Part shown: positions 52,901-64,000 of the stretch, piece after piece
How positions within the stretch are numbered: position 1 is the stretch's first letter
Layout: each line of letters starts with the position of its first letter
From: Pempheris klunzingeri
Lineage: Eukaryota; Chordata; Actinopteri; Acropomatiformes; Pempheridae
Length of the DNA stretch: 64,000 nucleotides
Direction of reading: 5' to 3'
NCBI RefSeq assembly: GCF_042242105.1
Contig: NC_092026.1
Location: forward strand, 20,122,191-20,186,190
Translations under genes and position numbers: made by a program
The notes under the pieces: model-generated
What the model was told of the DNA's origin: nothing
Database searches by the model: none
The model's input: the letters and a program-made list of their open reading frames with translations, nothing else

Positions 52901-55900
52901 TGGAAATTAATTGTGAATGTTGTTGCAAAAAATAAACTTTTGATATAGAAATCATTTTAAAGCCCCTACAACTTCAGATATAGAATACTTAAACTCAAAG
53001 CCTTGACTTTTGATAACATAACAGATTTTTGGATCTTTTTCAGCCTTGGAAACACTCATGCACAGCTGAGTAGTGCAGAAGACTGAGGGAGAAAGTACAG
53101 AAATAATCTTTGGTGGAGAAAGGCTGTGATGTTTTTCAGATTAGTCAAATGAAAAGGTGGAGTTGGGAAGAGACAGCTAGGGGAACAGTGAACTTTTAGA
53201 TAAGATAGCTGCATAGCTTGAGATGCGTTCTGCTAATTCCCAAAAGAAATCCGGCTGCCTTACTATCTGAGGGTCTGCGTTGATGCTGCTCAGCTGGGTT
53301 CGTGCTCCTCCTGCCTGTACGTACAGAGCTCGAGCCACCATGGTGGCCACCTCGGTCAGAGCCTGAAAGATGCAGAGAGAAACAGAAAATCAAATAATGG
53401 CAGCGTTAAGACAGCTTGAAGTAGCAATCTTGAAAATCTGTTTAGTTCTCTTTGGCGGCATCGGTGGCGATGAGCTTTAGTAGCAGGTTTGTTTTTGGAC
53501 TTCACTCTACACAGAGATCCAAACAGGCTCCTAGCTGACGTTTTTTTAGTGATTTTTCCCAGGAATGTTCACTCGACACAGAGTTTGTAATACTAAAGAA
53601 TATTGCAAAAGCAGTGGCTGCTCATCAGTAGGCTATGGGCTCAATCGGCGACAGATGGTGACATATCAGACATTTATTTAGCTGAACATTTTTGAGAACG
53701 CCACTTGAAATATTCCACATAAAGAACAACTTCTTGTAGCAGATGTTAGAGGTTAGATATGTATTTTTTTACATTTGAGAAAAAGAGTGTACATAATATA
53801 TTACTTATATCCCATACGCTGCGTTTCTAAACTGATTTTATTGAACAGTTTAAGAGAAATGTGATGTTTCCCAAAAAGCTGCAAACTCAGAAGCAGAAGA
53901 AAGAAAATGTACCCCGTCAGTGGTGACATCAATGTAATTGGATAAAGACAAGTTCATGTTGATATCAGAGCAAAGAAGAACACTTTCAATCATCTCTCTA
54001 GTTGAAATCACATCTGTCTGAGCTCCTTGAGAGCAGCAGAAGTTGTGGACTGGCTTTGCAAAGCAAACTCAGGAGCACTTGAATATGGTGAATATTTGGT
54101 ATTAACAGCATTACCATGGCGGTGTCGGTGACGAACTCTAGCTGCTCCTCTGGTGTCAGGTTCGGTGGGTACGATATGTTCAGATATTCTGCATCATCGT
54201 ACATACTCTCATAGAACCTGCACACAGAACAGAAGAATAAATGAACACAACGTGCCAATCCCATACATGAAATGTAACAGTGTGTGATAATAGTGTGTTT
54301 TTAAAGAAACCCTGAACCACCTGTTGGTGAAAGCAGACTGGTGATCCTCAATAACAACACCAGGGATTGGCCGAGCTCGCAGGAAACGCTGGAAGGACGA
54401 GGGCGGGAGCGGCTGGGAGAAGTTGGGCTCGTCCACAGTGATGTTTAAATCTGTGGCAGCCAAGTGCAAGTTTTCAATGAGCTTCCTCACCTGAAACAGA
54501 ATGTTAAAAAGGGAGTGAAAAAAGAGAAATGTGACAATAACACACACATTGTGACTGACAGTTTTTGTTCCTACTCTGCTTTTATTAATTCCTCTTACGC
54601 CTGCCCTTAAATGGTCATCGAATATTTAAATTTGATCGTCAAATCAGAAACCTGTGAATTTAGCCCCTCACAATCTGGCACATTTTCTATTTATAGTATT
54701 TTATATAGCAGTAGTGCTTGAGGATAATTTCCACATCAGTTCCTGTTTTAGTCCTAATATTTTGATTAAAGCTATTTCTACTTTTTAGGACCCTTTTTGA
54801 AATCCAAATTTAATTTTGTATGAATTTATTTCTACTTACATGTGCTTTCATTAGGTTCAACCATACGCTTTTGCAGTTAACATTTCTAGATGGTGAGTAG
54901 AGTGCCTCCAGTTTTATTTTCATGCTTCTTATTTTAGAAAATACATAAATACAACGTATATAGTGCTGTGTTGAAAATCATCTCTCCTCCACCTCTCAAG
55001 GAGTATATTCAAATTCAAGCCTTTTCCAAACCTTGAAAATGATTATGTTAAAATCAAGCATGTTCAAAACGTTCAAGACTAAACCAACTATAAATCATCC
55101 AAAACGTAACCATTACGCCTCTTTAATTAAGGTATATATAGAAACATTATACTATCACCTTTCATTTCCTCCTATAGGGATCACTATGTGCTGTGGTGGT
55201 TGAGCAGTGTTGTATGAGGAGAGAAGAAGCTCTTAAAATGTGCACAGACACAAACCTCATCGTTGACACTGCTGTTCTTCCTCGACACAGGATCAGAGTG
55301 CATCCACAGCCGGGAGTCAGCACGAAGCCCCACCTATGAACAAAAAGAAACACACTGATAAACTGCACACATGTAAACATGACATGCATCTTATTACATT
55401 TAAGAAATAAAAGGTCTTCACAGATTATGTTCACAATAGTAGCACAGGTACAGCTACAATAGCTTTTGGCATCAACTTGTTTACTAATCTGACCGACCAA
55501 CTCTACTTAATTTAAGTTACGTTAGTGTTGTTTACATAGATTCCAATTTAAATAATAATCTTTTAACTTTCCCATTTTAAACTCCCACATTAAACTTTGG
55601 TATCAGTACTGGAGCTCGGGTATATTATAGTGCTATTATAGTGCATTTCCTTAAACTCTGGTGGTCTGTGCAGGTTGATACATACGGTACACACACCATT
55701 ATTGGAAAAGTCTCCAATACGCACCTGTCCTATTTCCAGGACTGAGTGAACATTGTCCAGGTCCAGTGCAAACTGATTGTTCTGCATATCGTACACCATC
55801 CTCGAACTGCCAATGTAGTCAAAGGTTTCCTGGAGTCCAACAGCATAAACTCAAATAAGTAAGTCTGGCAGGACAACATCAAGTTTGGGAAGTACAGCGG

Positions 55901-58900
55901 TGCACATAATGGTGTGGTAACAGCTCACCCCTTGAAAGAAGGTGTAGAGGATGGTGCGGTCAGGCTGGGCCTCCTGGGTGGCATTTCGCAGAGCATGAGC
56001 GGCCGCCAGCAGAGTGACGAACCCAGAGACTCCACTCTGCGCTCCCGGAGCAACATCAAAGAAGAACGACCTGCTGTCCAACTGCAGAGGGGAGGGGAGA
56101 GGAGAGGAGAGGAGAGGAGAGGAGAGGAGAGGAGAGGAGAGGAGAGGAGAGGAGAGGAGAGGAGAGGAGAGGAGAGGAGAGATCGTATCCAGGGAAGTAG
56201 TTCAGTTAAACTTGTCATGACCTATTTCTAATCATACCATAAATCTAAATGTGGCCTCAAACTGTGAGCAAAGCCATCCAGTCTTTTGTTTGATCTACAG
56301 TATGATACAATTCTGTTAAATGAAAGAAGTGGAGCTGCAACTGACGATCATTTTCATCAAGTTGTCTGTTGTTGATTTTCTCAACTAACTGACTAATCAT
56401 TTAATTAACTAGTACAGTGTTATTGAGACAGACATGCGCTACAGAGCACTGTACGCCAAAACCACCAGACACAGAGACAGTTTCTTCCCCCAGGCCGTTA
56501 CCCCGATGAACTCTCATTAGTCTCAGAGACTTAGGAACCACTGTGCAATAGTCCCATACCTTCACATTGCACTATATTTGAACTACATAAATGCAACACA
56601 CCTACCTCCACTGTATATACTGCTATTTATACTGCTATTTATGTGTACTTATATTGTTCATATTCTTATTGTTCTAGTTTAGGTTTAGGTTTCTTGGTAC
56701 TGCAGTCATGCATATACACAAAGTGAGGACAGAAGAGGCTCCTCGGCTGTTTTATCGTCACTTTAATTTATGTGTTTTGTTCTCACAGCTCTTGTTCTCA
56801 ATAGCATATAGGAAGAGTATTTACAGAAGAAGCAAAACACAGAAACGCGAACCCTAACCCAGCGACATGGACTGTAAGTGTTAACTTACATCATATGACA
56901 AAGCGGGACTTTGCTTTTATAGTGGAAAGCTTTCAAAGTGAGTGAGATCACTGCAGATACTGTTTTCATGCACTTAGATGGGGATGCTAATGACCAATAA
57001 GAGCCGTACCATAGTGAATTATTGGTATAGGCCTATTTTATCATCTTTGCTTAAACACAGAGGGACACAGAGTCTTTCCCCTAAACTCACCCTGGCTGCA
57101 GCTATGACCACGCTCTCCCCCATCTTGTGGCCCTTGGCTGTGTTGTTGACAGGCCTTGTGGAGGCCCAAACATTGTAGTCGCCCAGTGGGTCACAAACCA
57201 TCTCTAGAAAGGAGACACAAAACAAGAACAGGAATAGATTTAGATTAGAATGAATCAAAAAACAGTATAATCATCAAACTCCTCTCTTGTATTACAATAG
57301 TTTTCTTCTGTGTATTGATTTGTCTTCACGTTGTGTAAATACCTGGGCTGATGCTAAAGCTGATGTCGTTTCTCCTCATGCAGGTGGCCGTGTTGGTGAC
57401 GGCGGACATGTGGGAGTAGAGCTGCATGGCACAGAGCGGGTACTGGGGAGTGCTGCCGTTCACAGCACGGTTATGGTCCATGTAACACTGTGAGTGGAGC
57501 AAAGAGCACCCATATGGCATCACTTTAGGCTACATTCACACTGCAAGCCTCAGTGCTCCATTAAAATCTATTGCTCGGATTTGTTTCTTTTGGCGGTTCA
57601 TTTATTTTTTCAAATGTGGCCAATATTAGATTCCACTGTGAACTGGTGACCACTAAAGAACGGCGTCACATGCAGCACGCTGTCGTACCGAAGTAAACAT
57701 GGAGGCCACTGAAGTCTGACTTTACAGCTTACAGTTAATGTGCAGTGGAAGCCAGCAAATTCATGAGCAGACAATAAGGAGGACGAGGAGACAGAGAGGC
57801 AAATTGTTAATTATGGCTTTTTGGGGAGCAACAGCTGCTACTGAACAGAGGTCTGTGTGGATGCAGAGTTAGAGCCAAGAGTGCGACGTGAATGCCGTCA
57901 CAGAAACAGATTTCACCCAAAAGTTCAGCATGTCAGGAGCTACTTTTAACTACATCCGCCAGCAACTCTCCACATGACTGTCACCGCAAAACCCTCAGTT
58001 CAGACGACTCATCTTCCTGAGAAAGGGACAAGTTACTATAGTGATCATAATTATCCGAATTGAAAAGATCAGATTTTATATGATTTGTGTCACTTTAGCC
58101 TTCAGTCTGAACTTAGCTTTTAAACTGCAACTACATTATTATTTTAACACGTCTAAAACAGTTTTCAACCCTTAGTTAGAAGGTAGAGCTGGCTCTGCAG
58201 CAGGTTTGGGCACAGTAATATTTTGACACAGTAGCTGCTCTAGATGTCAAACCTCAAACTGTCAGGTTTCACTACAGTTTGCCTCGTCTACCCTGCTGTT
58301 TCATCTGAGACAAGGAACAACCACAAAGTTTTAAACAAAGTTTTAAAAATGTGAATAAAGCTAAAAGCTTTATTCGTGAACAAAGCTAAGTCACTAAAAT
58401 GTTTCAGAAAACACAAAAAGTCACTGATTACATCCTTCACAGAGCAATATACAGTAAAGAGTTTTAAACAGGGCCAGTTTAAAGTTCACCACTATCAGTG
58501 AGCTGAAACTGAAAGCTGAGATAAAACAGAACTGAAAGTCACAGGTCATGTTGAGCTCAGCCATGTTAGCTCTATTCTGTGAAAACATGGAGGAGGAGAA
58601 CCATACGCACACTTAGACTGCATCAGATGAGGATATCTAAAATCTGTGTAATGTGATCTGACTGTTTTTTGTCACATTTAATGGTAGAAGAGCAGCTAAT
58701 GATTTGTGGTTCTGACAAATGGTCTCAACATAATGTGTCACAACATGTTAGCTTTAGAGGAAAGAGGAGTGCTGCTGAAACAGCTTTATTGGCATCGTTC
58801 CTAATCTCGGCCCCTATTGGGACATGTTCAGATCTGATTTTGTAGTAGCTGTGCTGCTTTGTAAAAGGATTCCTCTTCACCGACACCGGAGGCAAACGGA

Positions 58901-61900
58901 AACAATTAGACTGCCATTTTGTGCAGTGACAACAAACTACAAGTGCAAAGTGGTTCTATCAAACAGGATTAACAGACAAAAACAAAACGCATGCAAAACA
59001 TCAGCTTGTGTTGCAAACTTCACACGATTCCCGTCACATTACCTGCCGTATGACCTGAGTGTCATTGTCGTCTTTCATGGAGAAGATGGGAAAGTCAAAC
59101 TCCTCATAGGACAAGCCGCTTCCAAAAGGGTTCCACACTGTCGTATTACAATGGGCCAAGGCTGGGTCGTAGCTCTCCGTATAGACGCCTGGGGGAAGTA
59201 AATGGAATGCATTGATAGCAGGCAATCATGAAGCGTAAACCACATGAGCTGATACCTTTAAAGTCATGTAAATAAACTGAAGCTAAAAATGGTGTTGGTA
59301 TCTAACTGATTTCTAAAAGTGAGCCACGTGAAAAATACGCATCTATTTGCACCCAGGTGAAAAGTTTAAGTAGAGGATTTTCATCCAGGAGATCAGGGCT
59401 TGAGTCCTGCATGAGACCAGCTGTCAAAACAGATCATTTATTTTATGTATTTATTTGTAGAATTAGTTAACTCGAATATTTTAGTTTTCTTTCATTAGCA
59501 TCAGTTTTCAGTCCCAGTTTGGTCAGGTTAGCAACAACAATAGTAGCCAACAACAATTTTGCATCTGGCAAATCTGTATCTGCATCTGACTGATCTGTAT
59601 CTAAAGTCTATAAAAACTATTTACCCTCCTGAGCTTTAAAAGCAGGCTAAAGCTTATACAGCTGCAAAGTGGTTCATATTAATTTTCGGCTTGGATGGGA
59701 ATAAAATTCGTTGTCAGTTCCAAAGATTAGCAAATATCTGGTTGATTGAAAAGTCAAAAGGTACATGCCTGTTTACATAAAAACGTCAGGACACAAGGTA
59801 GCTACAACTCCGAAAATGTATTTTGATAAGAAACATTCAATCATAAAGCATAGAATTATGTTACGCACACCCCAAAAAAAAACAACAGGGCTAAAGATTA
59901 CAGTCTTGTGACAACTGACCACTCAATATGCAGCTTATATTAACTCTTTTTTTGTATTCTGGGTACGTCTCGGACTATCTGCAACTATTAATTCAGGAAC
60001 AAAGCAATCTGAATATGCTACAGCTATTATTTGTGCCTCTGACTAACTCCTTCTCCATAGCAATGGTGGCAGAAGCTCATTGGGAGTGTAGCATTAAGGG
60101 CAAACATGACTTGTCAGAAACTAAGAGACATGTAACGAGCAGTATAATGTACAGCAAGTGGCGTGAGGCATGCACCAAGCTCGCTGTACATTATCCCTCA
60201 AACCCTGCCAGAGGAAGAGGCTCTTGCCACTTCGTAACTCTAATTATGTCCACTTTAATTTAACCTTGTACAATATCAAAAAGCATTTTACTGTGATCTT
60301 TTGCATTGTCTGAAGCTATTCTTGCCCAGTTAATAAAGTAACTCTGGTAACTTGTGCAGCATTCAATTTATGGTATCTCTGTGGCATTCACATAAAAAAA
60401 CTGAAGCAAGAGGAAATTTAAAGTAATGAGACATTAAATCTGCGCTGTAAGGTCAAACATAACTACATGGTGACACTACAGAGTTGCATAAACTGTTCCT
60501 GAACCAGCTACAGCCCATAATTACACGAGCCGTGCCCTTTGAGGACTATAAAACTACAATTAATTTCTGTAACTGATGTATGCTATGAGACAAGTCTTAG
60601 CAGGCAAACCCTCCCACCTGTGTTCTCGTTGGGACAGGTGGTGTGTGGAGAGAAGCCCGCGGGCGGGTTTGTGTTTGGCGCAACAACAGCAACGCCAGCC
60701 ACCCTGCCGGATCCGTTCTTCAACTTCATCATGATGGATCTGACGGCCAGACAGTCAGCACGGGGCAGCGGAAATGATACGGGTACAAATACAGGTCAGA
60801 TATGGGTTTGAATGTGGTTCAAGTTTCTTTCCTTTGGGTTACACAGGTAGGGTTTGCTTAATTCACTGTACTGTACAAACCTGTTACTGCAAGTTTATGA
60901 CATTTATGATAAGGTTTTACAGCCGTGTCCTGATGTTATAACTTCTCCCACATCTGCTACGCTTGAACTAACATTTATTTTGGCTATTATTCAACTCATT
61001 GATTGTTTTAATTGATTTATGACTTGTATGTTGGATTAAAATTGAACAGAATACTTTAAATTCAGACACAGTCAGAATATCAGGTGATTCCCCCGCCCTT
61101 CCTGTCATTAGAAGCTACTGTAGGTACTCCCTCTGCAGGACGAGACATGTTAACTCTACCTGGTAAAGAGTGAAGACTCCAGGACAACCAGATATGGAGG
61201 ATTGTGACCAGTGCGCAGGACCCAGTCCAGGTTTTCCTCTGACTCGAGTACATGGAGCACGCCCACACTACCTGACAAAGAGGCTAAAAGTCGAAAGAGG
61301 AAATTAAATACCAGCATCTGTAATATGAGGTACAACAGCTGTATTAGAAAAAAATATCCTTTCAGCCAATGTGTGTCATACTCCTACCCATATGTTTGAC
61401 ATAGGGCAAAATTGCTGCTGCTGGGATTTTGTAGTATGATAACAATTTACACTACATGCAAACAGCTTATACATCACAGAAAATCCCAGATTTTCATCAC
61501 TTTCATCATTTGTGGAAATTCATTCCTAATCCTCAAAGCACACAGGTGATCAGTAAGTTTCAAAGTTTGAACAGCCTGGAGCAACAAAGAAAATTCCTAT
61601 GAAACACTGTTTTAGGTCAATTGTGTAGTAAACGTTTTACTACAAAAACGAAGTGAAAGAAAGACGCTGATCTCTGTTGTGACAGTGAAAGAGGAAGACA
61701 CAAAAGAAGCACACTCTATATTTAAGATGTGTATTTTTATATGGCTTTACTCACACTGGCAGCCTATTTGATGTGTTGCATTGAGCAGCCGCACACACGG
61801 GACAGTGTAATTCAGATGCACATAAATCTTCTTTTCCACAGAATTACAGCTAACACCTGCAAGGGAAAAGGCACATTTAGAGTTACATGGTATTAGGGCA

Positions 61901-63006
61901 TTACTTTTAACAAGACTGCACATAAAATCAGACTTTGTCACAAAAAAGTGGATTGTGATTGCTAAGAGAAGCCAAAAGCTAAGTTACAACCTTTATCTCT
62001 CAATAGTACAAGCACATTATAAATTTTAGACTTGTGACTAGTTTGCATATGTACCCGTTAAGACCTAGACTCAGTTGCCAGTTTAATAGGTGCATCTGAA
62101 AAATTAATAAAACAAAAGACACAATAATAAGGTAAAATCCTACCCCCATTTTAAGTATTGTCACACTTGTTTTTTTAATAAACTGGGAAGAAATAATAGG
62201 TCCTTTTCAAAATGGTGGAAATTTAATTCAGATTGATAGATTTACTTACCTGGTGTACAATGGCTCAGTGTTAATCTCCTACACTTTTTTTTACAGACAC
62301 TGTTGTAACCTTCATCTCACAGACCAATATGCTGGTTATTCATATAGAAGTGTAGGCTTGGTTCACTTCCCGCAGCCTTTTACATTATGGTTTTGGTGGA
62401 TCACCTGCAAAGCCGAATTTACCTGGACACCCCAAAGTGTTCAAAAGTGACTTCACTTGTGCTTTCGCCTGCTTTGCGTGTTTGGTGAAAGTCAAATCAG
62501 CATAAAACGACCAAACATTTGATGTAATTTGGCGTGATGTTGTCGCATTTAATCCCTCCGGGCCGCCGCAGCGGGGGAATCACGAGCAGTCACGCTGATA
62601 CTGAGTTGCTTTTATCAGGAGGGCAGACCCAACCTGTGACTGGCTTAAAGAAAAGTCTTCAAAAAGACTTAATTAACGAGTACTGCGATCATACCTGAAC
62701 TTCCAGTTGATGTGAATTAATCAAGAATCATAGCAACGCTGAACCCCATTGTAAAAGTTGTATAAAAACCCCGGCAGTGGAGATTAAAGGCAAACAGGAC
62801 ATCTTTAGCTAGCGCTGACTAGCCTTAGCATTCGGCTAGCTCCGAGCACAAAGAAGCCCATCAAGCTAACCACCTGATAAAGAAACACACTCCCCTCGTG
62901 AACAAATACGTGAACATGAAGATTCAGCACAGTTAGAATACAACTTACCGATGAAAAACCAACAAACTATCAAACTAACAACCCATTTGTTCGACCGCAG
63001 ATCCAT
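50000..63006 (-). CDS. ncstn: Nicastrin, gamma-secretase subunit
   Basis: Seventeen exons join in frame to 701 aa: 63006-62949, 61856-61755, 61283-61160, 60739-60618, 59188-59043, 57487-57343, 57203-57091, 56081-55929, 55829-55725, 55333-55256, 54490-54321, 54217-54115, 53362-53264, 52631-52544, 52262-52099, 51632-51420 and 50122-50000. Human nicastrin is 709 aa, also in 17 exons as I recall. A signal peptide ([13 protein letters not shown]) is followed by the Cys- and N-glycan-rich ectodomain. It carries the conserved text [13 protein letters not shown], the aminopeptidase-like ETFDYIGSS with the Glu linked to substrate selection, and [15 protein letters not shown] single transmembrane helix ([18 protein letters not shown]) and a short tail ending in ATY follow. 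Nicastrin gates substrate entry to presenilin for cleavage of Notch, APP and others. All junction phases agree, with no frameshift. Confidence 0.96.
50740..50985 (-). repeat. fish interspersed repeat (GCGACAGTGTGCAGAATTTC type)
   Basis: Read on the - strand it begins TTAAAGCGACAGTGTGCAGA and includes CTATGTGGTTACATC. This is a common MITE-like family end. It lies in the last ncstn intron. Confidence 0.5.
56086..56182. repeat. (GGAGA)n pentanucleotide tract at a splice acceptor
   Basis: About 97 nt of pure purine on the + strand, mostly GGAGA units, are (TCTCC)n on the ncstn sense strand. The tract ends two bases before the CAG of the exon 8 acceptor (exon start 56081). Confidence 0.9.
56338..56420. 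repeat. hAT-like MITE end
   Basis: GGAGCTGCAACTGACGATCA followed by TTTCTCAACTAACTGACTAA is the terminal part of the family at 19384-19741. It is truncated by the adjoining LINE fragment. Confidence 0.6.
56425..56700 (+). mobile_element. LINE 3' fragment in ncstn intron
   Basis: The + strand reads [17 protein letters not shown] then a stop, as in the C-termini of Rex1/L2-type LINE polyproteins (a 'SFFP' motif). The AT-rich tail has TGCACTATATTTGAACTACA and CTGCTATTTATACTGC. It is antisense to ncstn. Confidence 0.65.
59343..59600. repeat. repeat fragment related to 23101-23580
   Basis: It starts CTATTTGCACCCAGGTGA and includes AGGGCTTGAGTCCTGCATGA and TTAGTTAACTCGAATATTTT. These parallel AAGGTTTAAGCCCCACAAAG and TTAGTTAACTTATATATTCA at 23101-23580. 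Confidence 0.45.
60144..60194. other. 12-bp perfect inverted repeat (hairpin) in ncstn intron
   Basis: ATAATGTACAGC (60144-60155) and GCTGTACATTAT (60183-60194) are exact reverse complements separated by 27 nt. No known RNA family was recognised. Confidence 0.8.
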
Positions 63007-63130
63007 CTTCCTGGTCTGAGAAGCAGAACACAACAGCGAGTGTTGACATGGAAAACGTCCGGGTTCCGCTATGTGGTTCCGCTCCCAAGAAAAGGGGCCG
63101 GACTCAGTCAAAATGGCAGCTCTAGAGCCT
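63007..63130 (-). promoter_or_regulatory. ncstn: ncstn core promoter and 5' UTR
   Basis: Upstream of the ATG, the - strand holds two GCGGAA ETS-type sites (63064-63070 and 63077-63083 region) and a YY1-like GCTGCCATTTT (63110-63120). These are typical of TATA-less housekeeping promoters. Confidence 0.5.
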
Positions 63131-63792
63131 CGGGATGGAGTTACTTAAGTTTTTCTGTATTTTTTTTTTTAATTTTGCTTTATGCCTGGTAAAACAACCG
63201 TACATGTAATAAATTAATTTCTCTCCTACCCACACCTCTTGTTTTAATTAAAAGGAACATTACAATGCCAACCAAGGAGTTAGTTAACCTGCCCTCACCT
63301 CACTTCCTTTATGACTCAACCCTGTTATGCACTTAAAATATTCTTAAACCACAATAATTGATACACACAATAAAACCATCATCCTTCTATAACACTGCCC
63401 ACACAGCTGCACCCACATACCACATCAAAAACATACTCAATTCCATTGGTTAATCAGGCATTTTTATTGTATTTTCCCTCCAGATACACAGAGCAGTGCT
63501 GCTCATTTTGAATTATTCATCTCATACAAGTCGGAAAAGAGACATTAGTTAGGTTTTTCATAAAGCCACAGCACATAAATGACGCAGCAGCACTTACAAC
63601 AAGAAGCTTTTGCAGGATAGGCGATGTGTGGAATAAGAAATTTAAAAGGATTAAAGAAGTTTAACATCACTGTGAGCAAACATCTTGTATATATATCTCC
63701 GCTTTAATTTCTCATATTATTTCTACAGAGTAAGAGGATGTGTTTTTCTGAACAGATCATTCTTCTCTCTGCTTCATCTTCTTCAACTCCTC
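63131..63792. other. short gap between ncstn promoter and copa stop codon
   Basis: It contains the copa 3' UTR and a candidate polyA signal (AATAAA on -, 63463-63468). No other exon is seen. Confidence 0.5.
63463..63468 (-). terminator. copa: candidate polyA signal of copa
   Basis: AATAAA on the - strand lies about 325 nt after the copa stop codon and about 340 nt before the ncstn promoter elements. Confidence 0.5.
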
Positions 63793-63852
63793 TTAACGAA
63801 ACTGAAGCGGACTCACACGCAGGCCGATCACGTCCTTACCGATCTCTGTCAC
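63793..63852 (-). CDS. copa: Coatomer subunit alpha, last coding exon (partial)
   Basis: After an acceptor (TTTTTTAG) the exon encodes 19 residues, VTEIGKDVIGLRVSPLQFR, and a stop. This matches the C-terminus of alpha-COP as I remember it (ending ISPLQFR). Alpha-COP is a WD40/solenoid subunit of the COPI coat that recycles cargo from Golgi to ER. The rest of the gene lies beyond the right edge. It is on the same strand as ncstn and upstream of it. The call rests on a short but distinctive peptide and on synteny. Confidence 0.78.
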   Translation of the reverse strand: MTEIGKDVIGLRVSPLQFR

Positions 63853-64000
63853 CTAAAAAAATAACGATATTAAAAAGGTTAGAGATTACAGGGGGCAAAC
63901 AATGAATGAGATAATCAATAAGTCTTTTTTTTTTTTTTTTTTTAAATCAAGATTTTGTTTAGCATTTTGCCTTTTTAATGCACAGTAGAAACCCACAGTG
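63853..64000 (-). other. copa: last copa intron (partial)
   Basis: Intronic sequence with an 18-nt T run (63925-63942). No exon is seen before the window edge. Confidence 0.6.

Noticed and set aside
55914-56231. Frames encoding [10 protein letters not shown] or [10 protein letters not shown] repeats
   Set aside because: They are products of the GGAGA pentanucleotide tract. Only ncstn exon 8 on the - strand is coding here.

Overview
This window is vertebrate nuclear DNA, most likely from a teleost fish. It has long introns with GT/AG junctions, (CA)n microsatellites, fish-type MITEs and LINE 3' tails, and genes whose products align by memory with human proteins. There are no bacterial, phage or plasmid features. 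Most of the longer open frames are intronic noise or single exons, so the gene models below were built by joining exons at splice junctions whose phases agree.

Layout, left to right. A two-exon C2H2 zinc-finger gene lies on the + strand (1359-3912). It is followed by genes that all lie on the - strand. nectin4 (6288-21854, 11 exons, 585 aa) encodes an immunoglobulin-superfamily adhesion protein. fcer1g (25408-26747, four exons seen, signal-peptide exon not secured) encodes the ITAM adaptor FcR-gamma. vangl2 (30494-36904, 7 coding exons, 525 aa) encodes a core planar cell polarity membrane protein. ncstn (50000-63006, 17 exons, 701 aa) encodes nicastrin of gamma-secretase. The last coding exon of copa (63793-63852) encodes the C-terminus of coatomer alpha. 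As far as I recall, these genes also cluster at human 1q23, but in a different local order and spread over about 1 Mb.

The most interesting signal is in the first coding exon of vangl2. The reading frame stays open for 74 codons upstream of the ATG. It contains an ATA codon at 37072-37070 in a strong Kozak context, giving a 56-residue N-terminal extension. This agrees with the AUA-initiated Vangl2-Long isoform that I recall being described in vertebrates. Two splice acceptors, vangl2 first coding exon and ncstn exon 8, use a simple-sequence repeat as their polypyrimidine tract.

Between the genes I see mostly repeats: hAT-like MITE copies, one Tc1-like element with terminal inverted repeats, several LINE 3' ends, a 98-unit CA tract and a pentanucleotide GGAGA tract. 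CpG-rich patches near 22080-22360, 38830-39130 and 46400-46990 are candidate regulatory DNA. I found no CRISPR array, rRNA, convincing tRNA or novel multi-gene system.
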